From Candidatus Krumholzibacteriia bacterium (GTDB lineage Bacteria; Krumholzibacteriota; Krumholzibacteriia; G020349025), in assembly GCA_035649275.1 (NCBI GenBank), contig DASRJW010000009.1:7022-71021 (forward strand): 64,000 bases of DNA, written 5' to 3'. The position numbers and the translations under genes are program-made. Of the stretch, positions 38,756-46,640 are shown in pieces (position 1 is the stretch's first letter; every line of letters starts with the position of its first letter). The notes beneath the pieces are model-generated. The model was not told where the DNA came from. It ran no database searches and saw nothing but the letters and a program-made list of their open reading frames with translations.

Positions 38756-39742
38756 GTGCACGACCCCATCGGGGTGCTGCTCACCAACCTCGGCACGCCG
38801 GACGCACCCACGGCGCCGGCGGTGCGGCGTTATCTGCGGGAGTTCCTCTCCGACCGTCGCGTCGTGGACCTGCCGCGCCCGCTCTGGCTGCCGATCCTGT
38901 ATGGCTTCGTTCTCACCCTCCGCCCGCGTCGCTCTGCCCGCGCCTACGCGAGCATCTGGACGAACGAGGGTTCGCCGCTGCTCAGTATCATGCAGGACCT
39001 GGCCGCTGCTTTCGAGAGCGCCCTGCACCTGCAGACGACGGTCCCCGTGCATGTCGCTGTGGGCATGACCTACGGCAACCCGAGCATGGCCCAAGGTCTC
39101 GAGCGGCTGCGCGACGCCGGTTGCCTGCGTGTGTTGGTGCTGCCGCTCTACCCGCAGTACTCCTCACCCACGACGGGCTCCGCCTTCGACGCTGTGGCCC
39201 GCGCGCTCACGTCCTGGCGCCGAGTGCCGGAGCTGCGTACGATCTCCGACTACCACGACCACCGCCTCTATCTCCAAGCGCTCGGGCGCAGCGTGCGTGA
39301 GTTCTGGGGACAACACGGCGAGCCGGACCGCTTGCTTGTTTCGTTCCACGGCATGCCGCAGCGGTTCGACGCCGCCGGCGATCCCTATCGCGGCCAGTGC
39401 GAAGCGACCGCGAGTTCTTTGACCGGGCTTCTGGGTCTCGACGCCCAACGCACTTTGCTCGCCTTCCAGTCGCGCTTCGGGCGGGAGGAGTGGCTGCAAC
39501 CGTACACGGACGTCACCCTGCAGGAGTGGGCACGCCAGGGCATCTCGACGGTGGACGTCGTCTGCCCGGGCTTCGCGGTGGATTGCCTGGAAACACTGGA
39601 GGAGATCGCCATCCGTTACCGGCAGGCGTTCCTCGCCGCCGGCGGTCAGCGCCTGCGCTACATCCCCGCTTTGAACGACCGCCCCGATCATGTCACGGCC
39701 CTGGTGGATCTCGCCATAGCCAAGCTGCAGGGGTGGTTGTAG
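38756..39742 (+). CDS. hemH: Ferrochelatase
   Basis: A 328-residue enzyme inserting ferrous iron into protoporphyrin IX, or coproporphyrin III in the alternative pathway. It opens GVLLTNLGTPDAP, has LPLYPQYSSPTTGSAFDA, and the active-site His in VSFHGMPQRF. C-terminal CPGFAVDCLETLEEI carries the conserved Glu region. GGGGGAGG lies 5 bases before the GTG at 38756, supporting it over an upstream ATG at 38729. It is divergent from the TolB-like gene. hemL and hemE lie 7 kb away. Confidence 0.95.
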   Translation: MHDPIGVLLTNLGTPDAPTAPAVRRYLREFLSDRRVVDLPRPLWLPILYGFVLTLRPRRSARAYASIWTNEGSPLLSIMQDLAAAFESALHLQTTVPVHVAVGMTYGNPSMAQGLERLRDAGCLRVLVLPLYPQYSSPTTGSAFDAVARALTSWRRVPELRTISDYHDHRLYLQALGRSVREFWGQHGEPDRLLVSFHGMPQRFDAAGDPYRGQCEATASSLTGLLGLDAQRTLLAFQSRFGREEWLQPYTDVTLQEWARQGISTVDVVCPGFAVDCLETLEEIAIRYRQAFLAAGGQRLRYIPALNDRPDHVTALVDLAIAKLQGWL

Positions 39743-39768
39743 CTGCTTGCACGGGAATGAAGGCGGCT

Positions 39769-39897
39769 CTACTCCGCAAGGATCTCACCGATGAAATCTA
39801 AGTAGTCTTCCAGATCGACATCGGGGGAAACCTGAGCCGCCAACGCGCTGCCAGGCCGACGAAAAAGAAATGCCTTGGCGCCGAAGGTACTTGCCAT
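39769..39897 (-). CDS. Possible small protein, 42 residues
   Basis: The frame starts MASTFGAKAFLFRRPGSA and ends VDLEDYLDFIGEILAE, an acidic, helix-like C-terminus that looks like real protein. No strong ribosome-binding site is visible (only GGCGG near the ATG). It is convergent with hemH and its start overlaps the plus-strand -35 box at 39891. It could equally be the tail of a lost gene. I do not recognise it. Confidence 0.3.
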   Translation of the reverse strand: MASTFGAKAFLFRRPGSALAAQVSPDVDLEDYLDFIGEILAE

Positions 39898-39918
39898 CCG
39901 CCGGCGAGCGACTACAAT
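39891..39918 (+). promoter_or_regulatory. Sigma70-like promoter upstream of the STAS-like gene
   Basis: TTGCCA (5 of 6) with a 16-base spacer and TACAAT (5 of 6). Transcription would start near 39925, leaving a 147-base untranslated leader before the ATG at 40072. Confidence 0.5.
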
Positions 39919-40071
39919 GGTTAGCGCTCCCCTGTTGCCGAACTGCCGCCCTCTCGAGTATCGACCGCGCAGGGTCGCCTTGCGCTCTTCACCGCGTCGT
40001 GGCCGCGCACGAGCGTGTGCACCGTGGCGGAGCGCCAGGAAAGACAGAGCTGATGCAAAGGGAAGTCGAGC

Positions 40072-40470
40072 ATGGATCGTGACATGCAATACACAGTGGA
40101 CTTCGATGAGAGTGCGTGGCTCGTGCGCTGCAAGGTGGCTGGAACCATCCACGTCGAACGTGTCGCCGCCATGGTCGCCGACGGACTCGTGGTCGCCCGC
40201 ACGCACGCCTGTCGTTGCGCACTCATCGATTGCAGAGAGGCTACGGCCAGAGATTCCACCACCGAGACCTTCGAGATCATGAGCGGCCTCGACCGCTTCG
40301 GCCTCGAGCGCTCCGATCCCATCGCCGTCGTCTATCCCAAGGGCGCTTGGAGCCCTCAGTTCGCCGAGACCGTGGCCCGGAATCGAGGTTGGCGGAGCAT
40401 TCGATTCTTCACCGACCTGAGCGCCGCCGAGGATTGGCTGCAAGAAACACGGGCTACACGAGTTTCCTGA
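40072..40470 (+). CDS. SpoIIAA-like / STAS-fold protein
   Basis: A 132-residue cytoplasmic protein. The pattern is that of SpoIIAA-like (STAS superfamily) proteins: strands MQYTVDFDESAWLVRCKVAG, a long helix (HVERVAAMVADGLVVARTH), CALIDCREATA as the central strand and loop, and a final helix (AEDWLQ). It starts near an AGGGAAG site. The second ATG, 12 bases on, is also possible. Such proteins bind nucleotides or partner regulators; no anti-sigma kinase or phosphatase is nearby. The function is unknown. Confidence 0.65.
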   Translation: MDRDMQYTVDFDESAWLVRCKVAGTIHVERVAAMVADGLVVARTHACRCALIDCREATARDSTTETFEIMSGLDRFGLERSDPIAVVYPKGAWSPQFAETVARNRGWRSIRFFTDLSAAEDWLQETRATRVS

Positions 40471-40474
40471 GCGT

Positions 40475-40483
40475 TGTTATACT
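40475..40483 (+). promoter_or_regulatory. Extended -10 promoter before the subtilase gene
   Basis: TGTTATACT matches the extended -10 form TGn-TATAAT in 5 of 6 hexamer positions plus the TG. The -35 region is poor, as is usual for extended -10 promoters. Transcription would start near 40490, about 33 bases before the subtilase start. Confidence 0.45.
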
Positions 40484-40522
40484 GGGGCAGCCCGCACTGC
40501 CACGAAAGGCAGGGTTCTGCCC

Positions 40523-42469
40523 TTGCTCCGCCTCTTTCTGCCCGTCTGCAGAGCACCTCGTCGCCCCCGTGATCGCCCTTCCTCGGAGAGGGTTGGTGGG
40601 CTCCTAGCCTTTCTCTGCGTCGCCTGCGTTTCCTGGGTTGGTTTTCAGGGTGCGGCGGCGAAGGTCGCCGCCGAGGCGTCTCTCGGTGTGCGTCTCGCCC
40701 GCGCCTGGGCCTCGATCGAACCGGGTGAGACCATCACTGCCTGGGTCTTCCTGCGCGACAAGGGAAACCCACCGCAAGAGCGACCCTTCTTCGAACTCAT
40801 TTCGGAGCGTTCGCTCCGGCGCCGCCTCCGGGTGCGGTCGCCCGAGGAGGTCATCGACTCCGGCGACATGCCGCTCGATCCTTCCTACGTCGCTGCGGTG
40901 GCTGCCCGGGTGCATCAGGTCCGCCAGCGCTCCAAGTGGCTCAATGCCGTGAGTGTCGAGGCGACACGGGAGCAGTTGGCCGCGCTGCGCGGCTTGCTGT
41001 GCGTTCGCTCGCTCGAGATCGTGGCGCCTCGGATACGCCCCTCAGTGGCTCCCAGCTACCCATCGCTCGCCAGCGTCCCACCTCTCGGTCGAAGCACGAC
41101 CGCGTCGCCCCTTTCCTCGAGCACCGTCCCATCGCCTCCTCTGCAGAGCACCATCCCGTCACCTCCTTCCCTCGGCACCGTCCCCTCCCGCTTCGACTAC
41201 GGCTGGTCGCTCAACCAGCTGCAGCAAATCCGCGTCGTCGATCTCCACAACATGGGCTTGACCGGCAAGGATGTCTTCATCGGTCACTTCGACAACGGCT
41301 ACCGCCTGCTGTCGCACGAATCGCTGACCGGCTTGCGTGTGCATGCCGCCTGGGACTTCGTCGCCAACGAGCCGAACCCGGACCCCATTCCCTGCGGGCC
41401 CGGCGAAACTTGCGACTCCCATGGACTGGAGACACTCTCCATCCTGGCGGGGTTCAAGGAAGGCAAGCTCATCGGGCCGGCCTTCGAGGCGACGTATTTG
41501 CTGGCCCGTACCGAGAGCGATGCGGTCGAATCGACGGCGGAAGAGGATCTCTGGGTCGCGGCCATGGAGTGGGCCGACAGCATCGGCGTCGACGTCGTGA
41601 GCTCGTCCGTGGGCTACCGCGGTTTCGATGATCCCCTGACGAGCTACACCTGGGAGGACATGGACGGGAACACGGCGGTGATCACCCGCGCCGCCGACAT
41701 GGCCGTGGCGCGCGGCATCGTCGTCGTGGCGGCCATTGGCAATGATGGCCTCCTGCAAGACTTCAACACGATCTATGCCCCGGCCGACGGCGACTCCGTG
41801 CTCGCCGTCGGCGCGATCGACCAGAACGGTGCCTATTCCATCCTCAGCTCCTACGGCCCGACGGCGGACGGCCGCACCAAGCCCGACGTGCTCGCCGAAG
41901 GCATCGGCACGATCATGGCGCTGTCGTCGAACTCCATCGCCTACGGCGGCGGTTTCGGCACCTCGGCGGCGTGTCCTCTCGTCGCTGGGGCGGCGGCATT
42001 GCTGCGCTCCGCATTCCCGGCGGCGACGCCGGTGCAGATCGCCACAGCCCTGCGTTCGACGGCGAGCCGCTCTGCGGCGCCGGACCGCTTCGAGGGCTGG
42101 GGAATCATCGACGCGCTGGCGGCGTATCGCTACCTCCGCGACCTGGGGCCGGCCCCATCGCCCTTCGGTGGCCGCACCGCGCGCATCGTGCCGAATCCCT
42201 ACCCCGTCGGCCCGACGACACCCATCCAGATCGAGCTGCCGGAACCGGCGTACGTCACCCTGCAGCTCTTCGACGTCCGCGGCCGCCGGGTGCGGGCGCT
42301 GCTCGCCGAACCCTTGCCCGCCGCCGAGCACACGATCCCCTGGAACGGCCTGGACGACGGTGGTCACGGCGTCGCCTCGGGTGCCTACTTCCTCCAGCTG
42401 CAAGCGAGCTCCCTCGCCGCACCGGAGCGCGTGGAGCGCGAGACGCGCAAGGTCATCCTGCTGCGGTAG
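40523..42469 (+). CDS. S8 family serine peptidase (subtilase) with FlgD-like C-terminal domain, secreted
   Basis: A 648-residue secreted protease. A hydrophobic signal segment (LLAFLCVACVSWVGF) follows 25 basic residues. An inhibitor-I9-like propeptide comes next (ITAWVFLRDKGNPP, VSVEATREQLAALRGL), then a Ser/Pro linker (residues 170-215) with imperfect repeats of TIPSPP/TVPSPP. The catalytic triad is Asp257 (GHFDNGY), His300 (DSHGLETL) and Ser481 (GTSAACP). Residues about 555-648 form a FlgD-like Ig domain (IVPNPYPVGPTTPIQI, LFDVRGRRVRALL, GAYFLQL). The start is TTG at 40523 by default; the exact start is uncertain. Confidence 0.92.
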   Translation: MLRLFLPVCRAPRRPRDRPSSERVGGLLAFLCVACVSWVGFQGAAAKVAAEASLGVRLARAWASIEPGETITAWVFLRDKGNPPQERPFFELISERSLRRRLRVRSPEEVIDSGDMPLDPSYVAAVAARVHQVRQRSKWLNAVSVEATREQLAALRGLLCVRSLEIVAPRIRPSVAPSYPSLASVPPLGRSTTASPLSSSTVPSPPLQSTIPSPPSLGTVPSRFDYGWSLNQLQQIRVVDLHNMGLTGKDVFIGHFDNGYRLLSHESLTGLRVHAAWDFVANEPNPDPIPCGPGETCDSHGLETLSILAGFKEGKLIGPAFEATYLLARTESDAVESTAEEDLWVAAMEWADSIGVDVVSSSVGYRGFDDPLTSYTWEDMDGNTAVITRAADMAVARGIVVVAAIGNDGLLQDFNTIYAPADGDSVLAVGAIDQNGAYSILSSYGPTADGRTKPDVLAEGIGTIMALSSNSIAYGGGFGTSAACPLVAGAAALLRSAFPAATPVQIATALRSTASRSAAPDRFEGWGIIDALAAYRYLRDLGPAPSPFGGRTARIVPNPYPVGPTTPIQIELPEPAYVTLQLFDVRGRRVRALLAEPLPAAEHTIPWNGLDDGGHGVASGAYFLQLQASSLAAPERVERETRKVILLR

Positions 42470-42483
42470 CGGCGCCGACAGCT

Positions 42484-43683
42484 CTACGGCGCGCCGGCGC
42501 ACGGGGCCCAGAGTGAGGTCGAAAAGGTCGCGTTCGGGCCCCATCCGACCCGTTTCAACCGCAACTCACGGCGGTGCTCGGCGTAGTCGCAGGAGGTCCG
42601 ATCGGTGATGCTCTGGGACAGGATCCAGGTGTCGCCATCGACGACCAGGGCCTCGATCGCGTTCACCCCAGGGTCGGGGATGAAGCCGCGGTAGCTCCAG
42701 TGGCTGCTCCCCGCTGCGTCGGCGCGCAACGTCGATGAGGTGGCGTACTGAACGATCGTCCGTGGGTGCGGCACGCTGCAATCGTCCTCCGGGTCAGCCC
42801 AGTCGGAGAACAAGAGATAGAACGTCCCGGCGTGTGAGAGGACGTACGGGTTCTCTGCTTGACCGCCGGTGGGCTGGCCGCCGCTCCCGGCTGTCAGCAG
42901 GCGGGTGGCGTCGATGTAGCCCGCCCCCAGCCAATGGACCAGGTCCGCGGAGTACGCGACCGTGACGACTCCGAAGCCGTTGGTGCTCTTCGCGGTGGCG
43001 AACAGGACCCAGCGCCCATGGGCGGCATCCCAGAGGACGAACGGATCCCGGCACTGCTGGTTGTGCGCTCCTGGCGGCCCGCCCCAGGTCGTCCACGCCT
43101 CCGCACAGTCGTAGATGCAGCCGTCGCCGGAGGTCTGGTGGCAACGGTTCAGTGGAAAGCGCGTCCAGGTGGTGAGATCCGTGGAAGTGGCGAGGCCGAG
43201 GCGCTGCTTGGCGTCCGGGCCGGTTCCGCTCGTTCCGGTGTAGAACATGAAGTACGTCTTTCCGTTCTGAACGATGTGCGGTGCCCAGAGCGCCTGAGAA
43301 TCCCAACCGCCTGGGTTTTTCTGTAGCGCGACGCCGACGTAGGTGAGGTTCTGCAGGTCTGTCGTGGTGTAGTGCATGATGTCGCTGCCGACCCCTCGAT
43401 CCTCGTTCTGGAAGAACAGATGGTAAGCGCCGCTGGCGTCTTCGATCCAGGCATGGTCGACGATGTCGTCGTCTTCGTCATCGATCGTGGGGTAGTTCTC
43501 GTCACGGGGATAGCCATCGCCATCATCGTCATCGATCTTGGAGCTCAGGAAAACGGTGTTTGTGGTCGGATTGCAAAGCGTTGTACCGTCGCGCCCCATG
43601 GGGTCGCCGCCGCAGCCGAAGATCAGGAGCGGGATGCAGACGGCACCAGCCGCGAGCGCACGCCCTCGAAGCCGGGACCACAT
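42484..43683 (-). CDS. Five-bladed-propeller (GH43/GH32-like) lipoprotein, copy 1
   Basis: A 399-residue lipoprotein: basic N-terminus, hydrophobic core and Cys24 in the lipobox IFGC. After the Cys comes an Asp-rich segment, SSKIDDDDGDGYPRDENYP then TIDDEDDD, that looks like a calcium-binding loop of the thrombospondin-3 type. The rest is a five-bladed propeller like clan GH-F/GH-J enzymes. Conserved acidic positions are in VDHAWIEDA, Asp213 in CRDPFVLWD, and ENPYVLSHAG. Glycan binding or hydrolysis outside the cell is likely; the substrate is unknown. TGGAGG precedes the ATG. A close paralogue lies at 45309-46502. Confidence 0.8.
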   Translation of the reverse strand: MWSRLRGRALAAGAVCIPLLIFGCGGDPMGRDGTTLCNPTTNTVFLSSKIDDDDGDGYPRDENYPTIDDEDDDIVDHAWIEDASGAYHLFFQNEDRGVGSDIMHYTTTDLQNLTYVGVALQKNPGGWDSQALWAPHIVQNGKTYFMFYTGTSGTGPDAKQRLGLATSTDLTTWTRFPLNRCHQTSGDGCIYDCAEAWTTWGGPPGAHNQQCRDPFVLWDAAHGRWVLFATAKSTNGFGVVTVAYSADLVHWLGAGYIDATRLLTAGSGGQPTGGQAENPYVLSHAGTFYLLFSDWADPEDDCSVPHPRTIVQYATSSTLRADAAGSSHWSYRGFIPDPGVNAIEALVVDGDTWILSQSITDRTSCDYAEHRRELRLKRVGWGPNATFSTSLWAPCAGAP

Positions 43684-43760
43684 GCGGCGCCTCCAGAGCG
43701 CTTCAGGGCGGGGGCATCCCGGGTGGCAACTTCATCGTAGCACTTCGGCGCGAGGAGCCC

Positions 43761-45038
43761 ATGCGGGAAGAATCACAACTCATCCGCGCCATCGGCCGCT
43801 GGACTCTCGTGGCTCTCGTGCTGAATTCGATCATTGGCAGCGGTATCTTCGGTCTGCCGGCGGTGGTCGCAGGCAAGCTGGGCACCGCCAGCATATGGGC
43901 CTATCTCGTGGCGGCGGCGGGCATCGCCGTGATCGTCGCTTGCTTCGCCGAGGTGGGTTCGCAGTTCCGCCAGGCAGGCGGCCCGTATCTTTACGCGCGC
44001 GCGGCATTCGGCCGCTTCGTCGGCATTCAGGTCGGCTGGCTGGCTTGGCTCGTGCGCCTGACCTCGGCCGCGGCCAACGCGAACCTGTTCGTCCTGTACC
44101 TCGCCGAGTTCTGGCCGCGGGCCGAGCAGCCGCTCGAGCGCGCCGGGGTACTGTCTTTGCTCCTCGGCGGTCTGACCCTGGCGAACGTCCGCGGCGTGCG
44201 GACTGGGACGCGACTGAGCAGCGTCTTCGCCATCGCCAAGCTCCTGCCGCTGGTCCTCTTCATCGTCGCCGGGCTCGTCTTCCAGCACACGAGGGCGGCG
44301 CCGAACACCGTACCTGCGGGCACGGGGGGCTGGCTCGAGGCGCTGTTGCTCCTCGTCTTCGCCTACGGCGGCTTCGAGGCTGCGCTGCTGCCGATGGGCG
44401 AAGCCAGGAACCCACGTCGGGATGCTCCCATCGCGCTGTTCGTAGGTCTCGCTGCCGTGACTGTGGTCTACACGCTCGTGCAGGTGGTCGTGGTCGGTAC
44501 GCTCGATTTTTCGGCAGGAACGGAGCGGCCGCTCGCGACTGCTGCCCGCGGGTTCCTGGGCCCCGAAGGGGCGGCCTTGATCGCCGCGGGCGCGCTCCTT
44601 TCCGTCTATGGCTACCTGAGCGGACAGTTCGTGAGCGCGCCACGGCTGACTTTCGCCCTCGCTGAGCAGGGCGACTTCCCGGTCGGGCTCGCGTCCATTC
44701 ACTCGCGGTTTCGCACCCCCCATGTCTCGATCGTCGCCTACGCGGTCCTCGTTTTCGGTCTGGCCGTCGCAGCGAGCTTCCGCTGGAACGCAGCGCTCTC
44801 CGCCCTGGCACGCCTGTTGACCTACGGTCTGGTCTGCGGCTCTCTGCTCGTTCTGCGCCGGAGACAGCCGCACGCGCACGCCTTCCGGTTGGCGGGCGGC
44901 ACGTTCTTCGCGGTTCTGGGCATCGCATTCTGCTGCGTGCTCGTGAGCCGCATGGGGAAAGTGGAGATGGTCGTCCTCCTGGCGACGGCAACGCTGGCCT
45001 CGGCCACCTGGTTCTGGGCGCGGCGCCGGACGGCGTGA
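43761..45038 (+). CDS. APC family amino acid permease
   Basis: A 425-residue inner-membrane transporter with about 12 hydrophobic helices. The unwound helix 1 motif NSIIGSGIFGLPAVVAGKLG and FRQAGGPYLYARAAFGRFVG in helix 2-3 are typical of the APC superfamily. FAYGGFEAALLPMGEARNP in helix 6 is the second substrate-binding segment. GAGGAG lies just before the ATG at 43761. It takes up or exchanges amino acids; the exact substrate is not evident. It sits alone between the two propeller lipoproteins, in opposite orientation. Confidence 0.9.
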   Translation: MREESQLIRAIGRWTLVALVLNSIIGSGIFGLPAVVAGKLGTASIWAYLVAAAGIAVIVACFAEVGSQFRQAGGPYLYARAAFGRFVGIQVGWLAWLVRLTSAAANANLFVLYLAEFWPRAEQPLERAGVLSLLLGGLTLANVRGVRTGTRLSSVFAIAKLLPLVLFIVAGLVFQHTRAAPNTVPAGTGGWLEALLLLVFAYGGFEAALLPMGEARNPRRDAPIALFVGLAAVTVVYTLVQVVVVGTLDFSAGTERPLATAARGFLGPEGAALIAAGALLSVYGYLSGQFVSAPRLTFALAEQGDFPVGLASIHSRFRTPHVSIVAYAVLVFGLAVAASFRWNAALSALARLLTYGLVCGSLLVLRRRQPHAHAFRLAGGTFFAVLGIAFCCVLVSRMGKVEMVVLLATATLASATWFWARRRTA

Positions 45039-45308
45039 GGTGCGGCAGCAGGGGAATCCGGCGCGGCCTCGCCGGCCGCCGGCGACCGTCGTGCATCGAA
45101 CCGGTTTCTCCCCGACAGCAGACCAGTATTATCGCTCGCGGTACAGGATGGCGAATCCCGCACCACGTGCCCGGTGATTATTCTAGGTGAGTGCGTACAT
45201 GGTGCCCCTTGCGGAGCCGCGTAGGCGACCAAACCCAACGTGTCGAAGCTCCCGTATGCCGGGTTCGATGGGTAGGACGGACATCGAGTTGTACCGATAG
45301 ACAATGGC

Positions 45309-46502
45309 TCAAGGCGGGGTGGAACACGGGGACCAGGGCGTGGTCGCGAAGGTCCCGCCGGGGCCCCAGACGAGCCGCTTCAAGCGCAACTCGCGGCGAT
45401 GCTCGGCATAGTCGCAGGAAGTGCGATCAGCGATGCTCTGGGACAAGATCCAGGTGTCGACGCCGAGGTGGAGCGCCTCGATCGCGTTCACACCAGGATC
45501 GAGTGTGAAACCGCGGTAGCTCCAGTTGTGGCTCCCCTCCGCGTCGGCATGCAGGGTCGATGAGGTGGCGTACTGGACGATCGTCCGCGGATTCTGCACC
45601 GTGCAGTCGTCCTCTGGGTCAGCCCAGTCGCAGAAGAGGAGAGTGTACGAGCCGTCCCGCGCCAGGACGTAGGGGTTCTCCGCTTGACCACCGAACGGCT
45701 GGCTGCCGGATCCCCCCGCCAGCCGGCGCGTGGCGTCGACATAGCCCGCACCTGTCCAGTGCACCAGATCTCCGGAGTAGGCCACAGTGACGACACCGTA
45801 GCGGTTGGTGCTCTTCGCGGTGGCGAACAGGACCCAGCGCCGCTCCGCCTCGTCCCAGAGGACGAACGGATCACGGCACTGTTGGTTGTACGTTCCTGGT
45901 TGCCCACCCCAGGTCGTCCACGCTTCTGCGCACTCGTAGATGCACCCGTCACCGGTCGTCTCGGGGCAACGGTTCACCGGAGTGCGCCTCCAGGTGATGA
46001 GGTCCGAGGAGGTGGCGAGGCCGATGCGCTGCTTGCTGGTTCCGCCGGTCCCGCTCGTTCCAGTGTAGAACATGAAATACGTGTGGCCGTTCTGGACGAT
46101 GTGAGGCGCCCAGAGTGCCTGAGAATCCCAGCCGCCAGGGTTTTTCTGCAGGGCGACGCCGACATAGGTGAGCGCCTGCAGGTCCGTCGTCACGTAGTGC
46201 ACGATGTCGCTCCCGGCCCAACCCTCGTTCTGGAAGAACAGGTGGTGCGCGCCATGGGCGTCCTCGATCCAGGCATGGTCGGCGATGTCGTCGTCTTCGT
46301 CATTGACGGCGGGGTAGTTCTCGTCGCGGGGATAGCCGTCGCCATCGTCGTCGTCGTTGGCGCTCAAGAAAACGGGGCTGGCCGTCGGTCTGCATGGCGA
46401 GGTGCCGTCGGCGCTCATGGGGTCGTCGCGGCAACCGAGGAGGAGGAGCGGGAAGCAGACAGCACCGACCGCGAGCGCACGCCCTCGAAGCCGGGTCCAC
46501 AT
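45309..46502 (-). CDS. Five-bladed-propeller (GH43/GH32-like) lipoprotein, copy 2
   Basis: A 397-residue paralogue of the protein at 42484-43683, with the same lipobox position (Cys24, LLGC). The Asp-rich loop SANDDDDGDGYPRDENYP and nearly identical propeller blocks (ALWAPHIVQNG, YFMFYTGTSGTG, NQQCRDPFVLWDE, AENPYVLARDG) recur. Differences cluster in surface positions such as PPGAHN versus QPGTYN and in the C-terminal tail. The ATG at 46502 has TTGGAGG upstream. A longer frame runs far upstream but only as an open shadow of hemL. The pair looks like a duplication with the promoter-proximal region included. Confidence 0.8.
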   Translation of the reverse strand: MWTRLRGRALAVGAVCFPLLLLGCRDDPMSADGTSPCRPTASPVFLSANDDDDGDGYPRDENYPAVNDEDDDIADHAWIEDAHGAHHLFFQNEGWAGSDIVHYVTTDLQALTYVGVALQKNPGGWDSQALWAPHIVQNGHTYFMFYTGTSGTGGTSKQRIGLATSSDLITWRRTPVNRCPETTGDGCIYECAEAWTTWGGQPGTYNQQCRDPFVLWDEAERRWVLFATAKSTNRYGVVTVAYSGDLVHWTGAGYVDATRRLAGGSGSQPFGGQAENPYVLARDGSYTLLFCDWADPEDDCTVQNPRTIVQYATSSTLHADAEGSHNWSYRGFTLDPGVNAIEALHLGVDTWILSQSIADRTSCDYAEHRRELRLKRLVWGPGGTFATTPWSPCSTPP

Positions 46503-46640
46503 GTCGTGCCTCCAACGCGATGTCGGGGGCAGCTTCATGGTAGCACGGCGGCGGCGCTCGGGAGATGGCCCGACTCTCGACCCGCCGGCTCTTGCCGGCG
46601 AATGTGGATTCTCCCCCAGAGAGAGGTTAGATTCCGTGGG

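Larger units (their letters stand above)
39743..40071. other. Intergenic stretch with a promoter candidate and a possible 42-codon ORF
   Basis: About 330 bases between hemH and the STAS-like gene. It holds the minus-strand small frame at 39769-39897 and a plus-strand promoter at 39891-39918. The leader between that promoter and the next gene would be about 147 bases, with no riboswitch fold that I recognise. Confidence 0.5.

Noticed and set aside
45039-45308. Possible tRNA or mobile remnant, suggested by a GGTTCGATG stretch
   Set aside because: No acceptor stem, anticodon arm or D-arm could be folded around it, and no terminal repeats were seen.
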